Assembly: GCA_022749755.1 (NCBI GenBank)
Contig: CM040443.1
Coordinates: forward strand, 721,191-785,190
Reading direction: 5' to 3'
Length of the DNA stretch: 64,000 nucleotides
Source of the DNA: Azadirachta indica
Taxonomy: Eukaryota > Streptophyta > Magnoliopsida > Sapindales > Meliaceae
Part shown: positions 22,291 to 33,570 of the stretch, piece after piece
Layout of the letters: every line of letters begins with the position of its first letter
Numbering within the stretch: the first letter of the stretch is position 1
Position numbers and translations under genes: made by a program
Notes under the pieces: model-generated
What the model was told of the DNA's origin: nothing
What the model saw: the letters and a program-made list of their open reading frames with translations, nothing else
Database searches by the model: none

Positions 22291-24266
22291 TAGGGATGGT
22301 AGTGCGATGGGTTCAGAGCAGGGATTCCCATTCCCAAACCCGACTAATTTGGGGTGAGTTTATCCCCAAAGTTGCTTGTCCCTTGTTTTGAAAAAGATAA
22401 ACCCATTCCTTACTTGTCCCTGTTTTTAATCCAACTACTCCACCCCAACTTGGCTCCATTTGACCTAGTTTGACCAATTTCTATTAGTTGAAAAATCTGC
22501 TCTTATTTTGTTTTCATTTCTTAATTGGCTCATCAAAAGTTGTTTTTCCCTTGGCATATTTGTCTTGGTCAATTTCAAGCCCAAACAGTATTCTTTTCAC
22601 TTTGCCTAAATGCATTAAGCCACATAATTTTTTTCATTAATATCTTACAATAACTTTAACTCAAGAATTTAATAAGTTATTCAATTAAAAGTTAACATAT
22701 TTCTTATGATATAGTTTAAATTCTACTTGATTTTTAATTGGAAGTGTACAATCTTCAAAGTCAATAATGGGAAAAGATAAATAAATAAATAAATAAATGA
22801 AAGTGACATTTTACATAAGTTATACATGCATGCATTACTAATTTTCACCTTGAATTTAAGATTGGATTTTTATAATCTAATAACTTTAGTTTTAAGTATT
22901 CACTAATATAGAACACTTAAAATGATTGACATTTGTTAAGCAATAGAACAAGAAAAAGTCAATTAAATATTATGAAATAATTATTTCTTTGTTCGCCTTA
23001 GCAACAAACAACATTAATATTTAACTTTCAACTACCTAGCTATACTAGTTTTTTCCTCATTTTGTGTTGATGGGTTTCTACTTTAAAGAGATTCTTGACG
23101 TCGAAATAGCTTGAAAGGTATATTGATATAGCCCAAGTGACCAAGAGCCAGGCTTCTTAAATGAGAAGTGACATCATTGAAACTCTTGATTCCTGATACA
23201 TTTCCAAGAAGAAGATGATCATGTAAAAATGAACCATGTAATTCATGAATTTATCCTTGAAGACATCCATGTTCATGTCCAAAAACTACTGAAAAAGCAC
23301 TAAAAAAAATTTAAATTGGTGATTACAAACTCCATGTCAAAATTAGAACTATTAAGATGAGGATGATTTTTACTTGATATGAAATAAGCCACTCATAATT
23401 TGGAAACAAAAATGACCAAGACCAATGCTGTTCAATTACAGTTCCATATGTACCAGTGAATTGAAAAATTCAAGCATTCTATTAAATACACAAAACCATG
23501 TAATTAAAATAGGTTCAGCAGAAACATTATACCATATATATAACTTGCTAAAAATCAATTTCTATTTCTATAGCTTCATCAAACATATATTATATTTTTT
23601 CCAGCCAAATAACCTAAGAAACTGCCAAATTGCAACAATTCCACAACAACAATGTCGTAATAGCAATTCCAAATGTGCAACAATTCTCTAAAATCAAAGA
23701 AACACAAGTGTTCAAAATTAATTGAAATAGAATTTTGAATTGCTTACTATAGATTGGGTTTGTATAGAAATTTGAATTTCTAGTATTATGGGATATTATA
23801 AATAGTAATTTTACATAAACTATAGTGTATATGCTACAAACTTCAGGTAATTATCATTATTGAAAGCCTGTATTTTAATGCCTTAGTCATACACTAGAAG
23901 CATTACTTTGTTAATATAATTAACAACATCCTTATGTTTTCTTCAAGCTTCAAAGTGATGACGGTAGAAGCGACTACCTTATAGTGATGGGTTAATGGCT
24001 TAGGGTAGTGGCAGTAGAGGCAATGACAACATGCAAGATAGAGAAGTGTTGACAGTAGGTTGCGTGGGAAAAGAAAAGACAACAGGTGAGTTAAGGAAGT
24101 GATGACAGTAGGCAAGGGTGAGCATGGTGTTGTCTGTTGATTGTGTTTCCACTAGGTGTGAGAATTGAGAGGCAGATGTGGCTTGTTAATTTAGGGATGA
24201 AAAATAGAATCTAGGGTTTTGCTTATATATGCAAGTCAATGAGGCAAGGCGATGCAGAACCTATAA
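22291..24266. mobile_element. left part of a TIR element split by the MULE
   Basis: The left end TAGGGATGGTAGTGCGATGG, with CCCAAACCCGACTAATTTGG behind it, is imperfectly repeated, inverted, at 32385-32521 (reverse: TAGGGGTGTCAAAAATCC, with AACCCGTCTTGTTTGAGGTGG). Removing the MULE leaves a ~2.1-kb hAT-like element. The interior (22462-24257) has no transposase. A minus-strand patch at 23060-23290 looks coding-like but is broken. A 70-residue minus frame at 23903-24115 is not convincing. A (TAAA)n run lies near 22778-22797. Confidence 0.45.
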
Positions 24267-24362
24267 GAGAATCAAGGAAAAATGAACCTATTTGAGGGCA
24301 AAAATTTAGAAATGCTATCTTACATGATTTGTAATAACAAGAGATTAAGACCAAATTGACCA
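24267..24362 (+). repeat. MULE left terminal inverted repeat
   Basis: About 96 bp, complementary to 32244-32358 with roughly three quarters identity by eye. The right arm holds ~17 extra bases (around AAATGCCACCTTTT). Confidence 0.8.
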
Positions 24363-24639
24363 CATGCTCTATCACACTTTTGCACAAAGGGCTCAGTCTA
24401 CAGCTTCACATTAGATTTTGACAGTGAACGAATAGGTGACGACGAGGTTTGCCTACAACTTCACATTAGACAGTAATTGAATTGATAGAAAACACAAGGA
24501 AGAATAGGTGAGGTTACTCAATTGTCTAAATTTTTAAATAAAACTTACATGTGCTTCCATGATTTAGGTGTTAAACATGCATGCATGTTGTTTGAATGAA
24601 TAATTGAATTGAATAGATTTGATTTGGATATGGAGTAAG

Positions 24640-25035
24640 TAATGGCAATTTCAAGAACTCAGTCACTCGAAAATACAAATTCCAATTTCAAAAGTCCATT
24701 TTGCACTTTCTAGGGACTAAGTCAAAATCCAATTTCAAAATTGGAAGTGTACTTTGCAGTTTTAGCTCAAAAGTGTAGAATACAGTTTCATAGTGCATTT
24801 TGCACTTTTGAAACTATATTTTACACTTGCACTTTCAAGGACTGTGATGCTCGAAAGTGCAAAATACACTTCAAAATTGATTCTGCACTTTTGAGATAAA
24901 AGTCCAAAATACACTCGAAATTCATTTGCTTGAAAGTGCAGCGAAATTGAATTTTATAAGAGATTATTCTAGAACACTTGAAAGCACTAGTTTCGAGTGT
25001 GAGTACTCAAATGACTCAGATTCGAGTGCGACAAA
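24640..25035. repeat. MULE subterminal degenerate repeats (AAGTGCAAAATAC words)
   Basis: At least eight degenerate copies of (G)AAAGTGCAAAATACA occur, some inverted as TTTTGCACTTT. GGAAGTGTACTTTGCA, CGAAAGTGCAAAATACACTT and TTGAAAGTGCAGCGAAATT are examples, mixed with (A/C)TCGAAA words. Related words recur at 28680-28870 and 31700-31860. Arrays of short motifs near the ends are typical transposase-binding regions; that role here is inferred. Confidence 0.55.
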
Positions 25036-25199
25036 AATTGTGTTAAGTTAAAATATGAAATATACAAAAATACTTGCTAATATAATTTGAATACTAATTG
25101 CATTTATATAGTATTTAATTATTCATTTTAGTGTACATGAATTGTAATAGTGATGAAGTTAATAAAAATATTATTCTTTTTGGTTTATAGGCAAGATGT

Positions 25200-28100
25200 T
25201 GACCAACAATTTAAAGACAAGGATAGAGGACCGTTTCTGGATCAATGTGACATCTTTGTCACACCTAAATGACTTAAAGATTTTACACGAAAAGTTGACA
25301 ATAAGGCAACAAGAACTGTTTACATAGATAGTGTTGGCTTATTTTCTTAATATATAACTAGAATTGAAGTTTTCGGGTAATTTTGGTTCATAAAATATTG
25401 CTGCATAAGGTTGAGATCAATAATGACAATCAGGAGATGTGGTTTAAAGTTGGAGGCATATACACTAGGTTTTCTTGCATGGAGTTTGGCTTCCCTAGTA
25501 CAATGTTTGGTCCATTTCCACGAGATACTAAAGGTGCACTTTAATCGACTAATAGATTTTATATTTTGGTGGTGAGACGACATATTTTGTAGATACTCTT
25601 TACGATGTTTACATCAAACTTGATTTAAGTAAGATAGATGAAATAAATGTCATGAAGCTCTCGCTATACTTTCTACTTGGGTGTATGCATTAATAGAGGG
25701 TCTAGATACCTTCAGACACATGGATGTTGGCTATTTTTAATGATTTTGACTAGTTTAACAGATGCCCATGGGATTCAATGGTTGTGTGATATACCTTTTA
25801 ATCTTTGAGTCAAGTGTTAGGGGGTCAAGAGTAAAGCACAAGGTGAAAGCAGCATAGGCTAAGTAGAAGAGGAAGAAGAGGTATGTGAGCAAGTACAATA
25901 TAGATAAATGTTACTAGATAAATATAATATTGGTCCATGTTAATGTTTATTATTCTAAATATATTGCTGAATATTATGGTTATTGTACAGTATTTATAAT
26001 AAAGTTAAATTTTTTTCTATTTTGAACATATTTGGATTTATGAGGTTATCTTTGCAGCAACGACCAAGTTTATAGTCCACATAAATGATCAACTACCTCA
26101 AATATTAAGGTGGTGCTCGAAGACACAGATTATTCTTACAAAGGATCTAGAGAATGAGACTTTATATCTGATTCAATAATTAATTTGAACTCTTTTAACT
26201 AAAAATTTAATTGTTGTCAAATTATGTGCTTTTGTTAGTGGAATGTGACGAGAGGACCAACCTTTTTTTTTTTTTGGTTTATATAGGCACCTACCGTACT
26301 ACTACTTATAGATCCTATAGAGAAAGAAGTTTTGTTACCATATGTAGTACAAGTATTGGAAATTATTGGTGTCCTAGTAGGCGAGTACAAAGGTAATGTG
26401 CACATGAATGCCCTAATCCCATATGAGGTGCATCGCACTCTTCCTACATTGTCGACATTACAAGTTTCGATAGTGACATCAAGGAGACAAAAAGGGTATA
26501 ATATTACATTTTTTCTTAATCAATATAGTTTACTTATTTGTAAATATGAGTGTATTATATTTTGTTGTTAACATGTTTTTGTAGAGTGCACAACTTCATT
26601 AAGCCAAGCAGAAGATAGTGTGCTAGTTGAGGAAAAGAAGAAGAGAAAGGGCGGGCTAGCTCAAGGTATACTGATCGATGATGGTTGTTAGAGGGATGAT
26701 CATATTTTGATGCCATCATCGTAGCACAAGGACCTGCAGGCAAATATTCGTGCATTATGCACAAATTTCGACACATTCAGAGAGAACAAGAGCATGCCAT
26801 GTCAAGCTTATTGGAAGATGTTTATGGACTGATCCATTCATTACATCGACCCATTGTGAGGTATTAGATTTGATTTCTACCTTTTATACATTACAAATTA
26901 CTGATTTTTCTAGTACAAATTTGGGTGCCTAAATGCATGATTTCATTGTATGGGATTATGGTTAGGATTGTAAGGATAGAGCTTGAGGCACCATTAAATT
27001 GTATGTGAAATGAATTGTGTTAAAATATAGGTTATGAAATTTAGGAATGTCTATATTTCAAGGGAGAAATTTTCAAAATGTTTTTAAAATTTCCTACTTA
27101 ACTTATTGTTTTCCATATTTCAGGATAGTCGTGCTAGGGCAGATAGTGTGTGCATTATTTAAAAACCACAACTAGATGAGGCAAGTCAGCTTGGGAGAAT
27201 GAACAAGATGGGTTTGTGACTATGAAGCCATATATAAATTCATTTAAAAAGAAGATGCCTCATACTAGAAGACCGAGGCCACAATATAGGGTAGGATATG
27301 AGATTCATCCTTGCACTCTTATTTTAGAGAATTAGTATGCCTGTTTTCTATAGTAGCTTGATACTCTGGGTGCATCTATTAAAACTAATAGAGTGAAATT
27401 GACTTCGAGTAGGTGAGAGGTGTATCCGACTACGGAGTTTGGCTAGACAACACAATAAGTGAATTATTACAACATTCATTTAATTTTCACTACAATACCT
27501 CACGATAGGTTCCGTATGCTTGATTTAATATTAAACATTTGTTCACGCAGCGTATAAACAAGTAATTGGACCTGTTGTACACCCACAGATAATCCTCTGA
27601 GAAGTGGTGCCCCAAGATTGGAATGTTGTTTCCACATATCTCTACATACATTATACAATATGGTTTCTATCATTTTATGATGGTTATAATGGTTTTTCTA
27701 TCTTTATAACGTGTTTCATCTTTGTACATTCATCGATTCACATGCCGTGGGAGAGTTATCTATCTCTCTTTTAGACTTTCCACCCATATACTAATTTAAA
27801 GTCGTATGTGTTGGGGAGACAAAGCTAAATGCACAAAGATTGAGGGGTTATTAACACCGTGTACATTCCTTTAATGTATGTAGTGACCACTGGGTGGCAT
27901 GTGCATTTGATTTACGTGGTTGACAAATCATAGTCTATGACTCAGCGCTAGATGTGTATAGAAATGGCGAGATGGACACTGCTAAGGAGCCATTATGTTC
28001 ACTACTACCTGATTTATTGTAGTAGGCAAGATTCTATAGGTATCAGAGAGATGTTGCTGAGGATTTGTTCACTTTTACATACTTTCGATCGTTGCATGGT

Positions 28101-28230
28101 GTCCCTCACCAGTTGCCCACATCCAATGATTATGGGCTCTTGGTGTGCCTGTTTATATACTACTTAGGGTTACGACATGATTTTAATTTTGGATCGCCAG
28201 ACGGTCCTCTTTGAGATTGAGGGCAGCAGT
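25200..28230 (+). pseudogene. DUF1985 + Ulp1-like (C48) cysteine protease gene of the MULE, broken
   Basis: The N-terminal DUF1985 signature is at about 25390-25560 (H-K-V-E-I-N-N-D-N-Q-E, MWFKVGGIYTRFSCMEFGFP) and continues near 25650-25790 (L-Y-F-L-L-G, F-N-D-F-D, P-W-D-S). The Ulp1 catalytic region lies in one frame at 27888-28199: H-W-V-A-C-A-F-D-L-R-G, stop, Q-I-I-V-Y-D-S, then P-H-Q and N-D-Y-G. This is the His...Asp...Gln...Cys layout of SUMO proteases. The nucleophile codon, expected as Cys in D-C-G, is TAT (Tyr) at 28131-28133. At least three in-frame stops and several frameshifts show decay. The middle (26200-26930) encodes charged linker-like segments. Confidence 0.8.
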
Positions 28231-28639
28231 AGACTTTTGGAAGGATGAGTTATCGTAGTTTGCAGTCTATATGTATGTATTTATCAATGACATTAGTGAC
28301 ATTGTATATTTATTGTATTTCTTACGCATTATTAGTTTTATTTCCATTAACACAAAATGAACAATTGCTTTTTAGAAATATTCTAACACAATGTCTTGAC
28401 TTAAACTAATCAACTATAGTTACCAAGAATTACAATATAAGATAATGTAATTGTTTAATAAGTTGAATCTATACACAAAGTAACCTTACGGGATGAATGA
28501 ATTAAATCAAATAAGTTCACTTAATTTAAATTGTTCATTCGACCGTTGTGGATGAATGAATGGAAAATTCAAAGAATTAATTTAAACTTCAAGTAATGTT
28601 ATATGCATTAACACCAGATTCAATTGGTCATTATATAAA

Positions 28640-29100
28640 TGTAAGTTGACAATATATTATTGACAACTCAACAAAAGCTTAGAAACAGTCACCTTTGGAA
28701 AACTAAAAAATCAGGTTTTGAGTATGCACAAAGAAAAAATCATGCTCGAAATTTGACTTTCAAGTGCAAAACATTACACTCACAAGTCAAGTTTCAAGCT
28801 TGGCTTTATTTATAAACCACATGCTCGAACTTGACTTTCAAATTTTCCAAAAACATTGGCAATTCCTATTAGCAAACAGTAGCAATAAGTAGAATTACAT
28901 TTGCTAATCTATTACAAATGCAATGCACCAAATTTGGAACATGAATTCAACTAGTATATATCATAAACAATGTATTATTAACAATAAATATGCTAATTAC
29001 ATGAGCAATAGGTGATGAATGTTGATAAGGAAAAAAAAAGGAAAAAAATACAACTAACAACAAAAGTCTGAATTAATCATCGGGCAACGTTGCTAATTCT
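28640..29100. repeat. internal motif cluster between the two MULE genes
   Basis: Words such as TGCTCGAAATTTGACTTTC, TTCAAGTGCAAAACATTAC and CATGCTCGAACTTGACTTTC resemble the subterminal repeats at 24640-25035. They lie in the spacer between the convergent genes, where I would not expect transposase-binding sites. This could reflect an older nested end. Confidence 0.4.
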
Positions 29101-29149
29101 TGTGGAAGGGAATTAGATTCTTGCATGTTGTGTGATTATGGCCAACGCC

Positions 29150-31450
29150 CTAACATTAGGAATATCTCATCATAACCACCTCTTCTCTTTTGGAAGGAAT
29201 CTGTTGTTTTTTAGGTTGACTAGGAGGTACGCGCCCTTATGGGGGCTTTACAATAATCTCTTACATCTTAACAACAATTTTCTAGTCAATTTCATTACTA
29301 ATTGAGTGAATAGACTTTGCGTATGCATTAACAAGCATGTCGGTGGTATAAAAATGTAGGCACAGTGAATTATATGCTAATCGATTATATCTGCATGAAG
29401 TAAGAGCATAGGTACGTGGCAATTGTAAAAGGTTAAATTGCTTACAACTATATGTCTTCTCTCGTATGTCAAAAATTTCAACCTACCCTTGATCTTTCAC
29501 CTTAAACTCAAATTAGGACAGAGGATGTACGGTCATGGTACGGGATAACTATGTGTTTTGTTTTGGCCTTCTCAGTCAAATATCCATCTCGTACAATAGC
29601 TAACCTTTTACATCCATAGAACCATATTTCGACCATGGACCTTATGTACTCAACTAATAACACGATGGGCAGAAACTGTGCATGACTAAGCAACGAATTC
29701 ATACTCTTAGTGATGTTTGTGGTCATCATATTATACTGTTTAGATAGAAGATGTGATATTGGCCACCTACGAAACCCCACCTCGTTCTCTAAGTAGTTTG
29801 TTGCTTTTAAATGTATTAACCTCAACCTCTGCATGTATTCAGTTGAACTCGCACACCTGATACACATGTGTAGAATATAAGTATGCTTGTAGGAAAGTGC
29901 CTATCTTCTGGGTTTGCATCTTATACTTTGATTTAATATTACCGCATTTGTGATAAGTGCAAACCCGTGATTAGTATCTAGAAACACTGCGCAGACACCC
30001 TTCTCTAATGCATCTCAGAGCTTCAATAAAAATCATTCCCATGAGGCATCATTCTTGGAATCAACAATACCATAGGCTAGAGGATATACTTGTTCATTTC
30101 TATCTTCTGCATTGTTACGAACAATGTCCCTCGATATTTTTCCTTTAAAAATGTATCATCATTGGCAATAATAGGCCACTTAATGTTGTGGAAACTCCGA
30201 ATATATGGACTAAGTGCCATGAAAAAAATATAAGAAGTGATCATCATCATTCTATTTAATTGCAGTTATCATCCCTATATTTTTAGTCTATAACACATAG
30301 TAGTATTGTAGGAGTGCCTTGAATGTCTACAGTAGATCTCCAATGACAAGAGTCAATGCTTCTTCCTTACTACGCCAAGTTTGTTAGTACTATACACAAA
30401 CCCTGCAATTATTTTGGGATACCATCCCAAGTATTTCTTGCGGTGTAAATCTAACTAGAGTTTTGGAATTTGTCTTTAATTAGTCGACCAATAAATTGAG
30501 TGCTTGCTTCTCGATGCCCATAATGTAGCTGCTCATTTTCATAGATATGAATTGTGTCAATACGCATTACTCAAAAGTAGGCATCGTTGTCACTCTTAAT
30601 TGCCCCGATACACAATTTACATCTATCATTATTACACTTCACCAAAAAATAATTCTTATCTGACATGTAAATGCTAAATTGAAAGTGGTTCTTTAAGGCC
30701 ATCAGACTTAACTTGTCCCACAGTTCCAACTTCATACTAAAAATCCACCCAATGCACACATTACCGAATCTATAAATTAACCATGCAACAGTTATCATAG
30801 TTTTAAATGGTAGGATATTTGACAGAAACCGAAAGTACTGGCTTTAATTTGACGGCGATGGAGCTACCATTGAGCTACTTTGATACGTTACACCTATGCC
30901 AACATCTTTCATTGCTTTATCTTCGTGGTCATCTGCAACATTTCTACCTTCACATCAAGAAGGAAATTGAGTGCCTACAAAGTCCTGCTGACTACCATGA
31001 TACTCTTTGGGCTATTCGTGACACTCATGTACTTGTTCTTCATTATAGTGGGGAAGTGAAAACCTCCATCAAGAGAAATAGCATCATTTGCTTCCCAAGC
31101 AACATAATGGTCAACAATTGATGGGTTTAGACTGTGTACTGAAACGGGCTTAGCATTGTAGGAATTGATTGCTCATACGATTGCTTCCGTTGAAAGACCT
31201 TAATGATGGTACAAGAACTGCACTGGTGGTGGGATGCTTGGAAAAGTTTTGCCTTATATCTTCTGCACCCCTTACGCATTCCATGGTAAGGTATAGCGTG
31301 CAAATTCCACACAAACTAGAAACATAAGCTAGATTATTGAGGTTGACAACCACACAAAAATTGGATTTTGTGCTAATATTTGTCGCAATCATAGGCCTAC
31401 CCAACCGTTATGTATAGTCAACAAACATAGTTTTCATCGTAATAATGAAC
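29150..31450 (-). pseudogene. mudrA-type MULE transposase gene, broken
   Basis: Read on the minus strand, the family domains appear in order. The N-terminal part has G-R-P-M-I-A-T-N-I-S (31150-31404). The Mutator DNA-binding domain at 30571-30798 includes F-S-M-K-L-E-L-W-D-K-L, then Y-F-L-V-K-C-N-N-D-R-C-K. The MULE catalytic domain near 29980-30200 has N-D-D-T-F-L-K-E-K-Y-R-G-T-L-F and V-D-S-K-N-D-A-S-W-E. The C-terminal part (29508-29867) includes R-R-W-P-I-S-H-L-L and N-M-M-T-T-N-I-T-K-S-M-N-S-L-L. A degenerate SWIM zinc motif and a P-P-x-x-R-x-P-P-x-x-P-K-K tail follow near 29200-29500. In the SWIM motif only part of the C-x-C...C-x-H set remains. Many stops; not functional. Confidence 0.85.
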
Positions 31451-31690
31451 TCAGTAGGATTAATCTCATTTAATGCATAAAATATCTACATAAATTGTTG
31501 ATAAATTATGTTTGAATCCACACAAAATGGCATGTGATCTCCGCCCATATATTCGTCACCACCTTCTAAGAATTTTCCTATGACCCCTCGAATCGAGTTT
31601 GAATCATTATCAGCACTGGCCCAGCCATAACTGCATCAAAATGCAAAAGATACGTTATTTTCTTGTAAAAAACACATCACAAAATGATTA

Positions 31691-31870
31691 GGAATTAATT
31701 GAAAATGGCCACAAGACCAAGTTTCGAGTAAGGCCTTTTCACTTTACTTGAAACCAAAGTTTGGGTAGGGTGCCCTTTTTACTTTACTCGAACAAAACTT
31801 GGTTTAATTTCGAGTCAAGGCAAAAAGTCAATTTACTCAAAACATACTTTCTAGTTCATACTAGATTGTC
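31691..31870. repeat. second internal MULE-like end with subterminal motifs
   Basis: TTAGGAATTAATTGAAAATGGCC at 31690-31712 repeats the outermost right-end TIR (reverse of 32341-32358) in inverted orientation. CCAAGTTTCGAGTAAGGCC and TTTACTCGAACAAAAC motifs follow. The 669-bp segment 31690-32358 therefore itself has inverted ends, like a small MULE derivative fused to the large one. Confidence 0.45.
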
Positions 31871-32243
31871 TTCAACATTTTTGTTTTTTCTCTCCCAGCC
31901 ATATTTTCTCTTCCAACCAAGTATCAAGTATATTATAAAGTTAAACCACACCACATTAACAACCTTGACAATTACATTGCTCTATTAAGGGATCTCCTAC
32001 ACATAAACTCATTTTTCTTTGTGAAATCAAGAAAAAAAGAAAGCAGTTAAACACTGACCTTTATTACTTCTAATTTCACTGAATACCAACTTCTCTGAAA
32101 TAATGTATAACAATTAATAATAATGTATGAAGGTTTAGAGGTTTTTGGTTTTAGAGATTTTAATGCTCCAAGGTGAAGGAATGGATAAGAAGAAAGTGGA
32201 GAAGAGAAGAATTTAGAGTGTTGTTGATTAAGTGGCATGGCAA

Positions 32244-32358
32244 AAATAAGGGCAATTTGGTCTAAATCTCTTAAAAGGTGGCATTTTTTATTACAAATTA
32301 TGGAAGATGGTATTTTTAATTGTTTGCCCTCAACTAGAGGCATTTTCAATTAATTCCT
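32244..32358 (-). repeat. MULE right terminal inverted repeat
   Basis: Partner of 24267-24362. The 9-bp target duplication AACCTATAA follows directly at 32359-32367. Confidence 0.8.
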
Positions 32359-32367
32359 AACCTATAA

Positions 32368-32521
32368 TCCTTGAACCTACCTCAATTTTCAAACGGGTTA
32401 AGTTTTTGTGCCCTAAACCTAATCCCAAACTCATTTTGACTCTAAAATTAGGCCCCATACCCACCTCAAACAAGACGGGTTAGGGCGAGCACACATGGGT
32501 TTGAGGATTTTTGACACCCCT
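32368..32521. mobile_element. right end of the TIR element that hosts the MULE
   Basis: The inverted counterpart of the end at 22291. It finishes GGATTTTTGACACCCCTA. The outermost words and the CCCGTC...GGTGGG block match the left end imperfectly. No clear target duplication was found. Confidence 0.45.
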
Positions 32522-33084
32522 ATTTGCATTAATAGTTGATCATAGTGACTAGAAGTTGATTGTTAAATCTATAGTCATTTTAGTAAAATAATGATTTTCT
32601 TCAAAAACATAAAATTGTTTTTTTTTTTTTATAAAATGCCTTTTAATCTCAAAGATTTAGTAAAATACCATTAGTAATCCTAGTAATTTCAAAATGCATC
32701 TAAAATAACAATTATGCTCCTACATGATAATAGTTATTCAAGTAAAAAAATAATAAATCTCTAAAATTTGATAAAATATGATATATTTATATAAAATACA
32801 TAAATTAATTAAATAATATTATTATTTTTTATAGCACATTGATAATATGAATATTTATTAATGTATTATAAATTATTTTCATTGATATTTTATTCTTATT
32901 ATTTATTTATATTTTAAATATATATTTATTTATTAAAATAATTCAAATATTACAAAAGATTTAGATAAATAATTTAAAATCTGATATTGAAAAATTTTTA
33001 ATTATTTAATTATTTAATTTTTCATTTTGTCTTCCTATGTAAAATGAAATTTTAAGAAAATTTCATTCTTTTAGTAAAAGTAGA
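32522..33084. other. AT-rich intergenic DNA
   Basis: No coding sequence. T- and A-rich runs, and short repeats of ATAAAATGCCTTTT or TAAAATACCATT type that may belong to a further unidentified element. Confidence 0.4.
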
Positions 33085-33190
33085 TGGTTGATTAAGGGTC
33101 AACGAAAGGTATATTTGTGAATTTTCTCAAATTTTCTATCTATACGTAAGCTTCTCAAACCTTGGGGAGGTATGTGTTAATTCCCCAATC
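33085..33190 (-). repeat. MITE family B, arm 2
   Basis: Inverted copy of 22197-22290 (CTTCTCAAACCTTGGGGAGG, then TATGTGTTAATTCCCC). See also 53915-53990. Confidence 0.55.
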
Positions 33191-33570
33191 AATAATAAAC
33201 AAAACCTCGTAGTCGGATTTTTTTTTAATGTTTCAACTCGGGGACAAGAGAGTCAGCATCAATTATATATATACAATAAAGGAAGAAGATAGTCTCTTCT
33301 TGACTACTTGCATCGGCATGGCCAAAACTGTTGGCAGGCTTTAATCAGGTGTTTTTGATCTCGAATGTCTTGGTAAATTAACTATATTATTTGGACATAA
33401 CTAATTAATTAATGCCTAGATGATCGAATTTTCTCTGGACACCAGATGGGATTTTACAATTCACCATTTTTCTAATTTTTCTTTTCTTGACTAATATCAT
33501 CTTCAGTAGTATATATTAGGGATGAATTGTTTTTGTATCCGTCATCAAGCTTAATTAATTAGAATCAGAA
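33191..33570 (+). promoter_or_regulatory. upstream region of the BBE-like pseudogene copy 2
   Basis: About 380 bp between the family B repeat and the former start codon. TATATATATAC at 33263-33273 and GTATATATTAGGG near 33509 are possible TATA boxes. Function is doubtful because the gene is dead. Confidence 0.3.

Larger units (their letters stand above)
24267..32358. mobile_element. 8.1-kb MULE (Mutator-like) carrying DUF1985-Ulp1 and mudrA genes
   Basis: A perfect 9-bp direct repeat AACCTATAA flanks the element (24258-24266 and 32359-32367), the size expected for Mutator. The ends form ~100-bp imperfect TIRs: left GAGAATCAAGGAAAAATGAA, then TTTGAGGGCAAAAATT and GAGATTAAGACCAAATTG; right, reversed, AGGAATTAATTGAAAATGCC, then TTGAGGGCAAACAATT and GAGATTTAGACCAAATTG. 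Inside, a plus-strand gene with DUF1985 and an Ulp1-like C48 protease (25200-28230) and a minus-strand transposase gene (29150-31450) converge. Plant MULEs with an Ulp1 gene are known (Kaonashi-type). Both genes have multiple stops, so the element is no longer autonomous. Confidence 0.88.

Noticed and set aside
24640..25035. CRISPR-like or satellite array
   Set aside because: The motifs are degenerate, differ in spacing and occur in both orientations. This is a plant genome and the array lies at the subterminal position of a MULE.
30807..31121. 104-residue plus-strand open frame
   Set aside because: It is antisense to the mudrA N-terminal region, which shows family domains on the minus strand.
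22197..33190. One 11-kb transposon with family B arms as its TIRs
   Set aside because: A third family B copy exists alone at 53915, no target duplication was seen outside the arms, and the true MULE boundary with a 9-bp duplication lies well inside.
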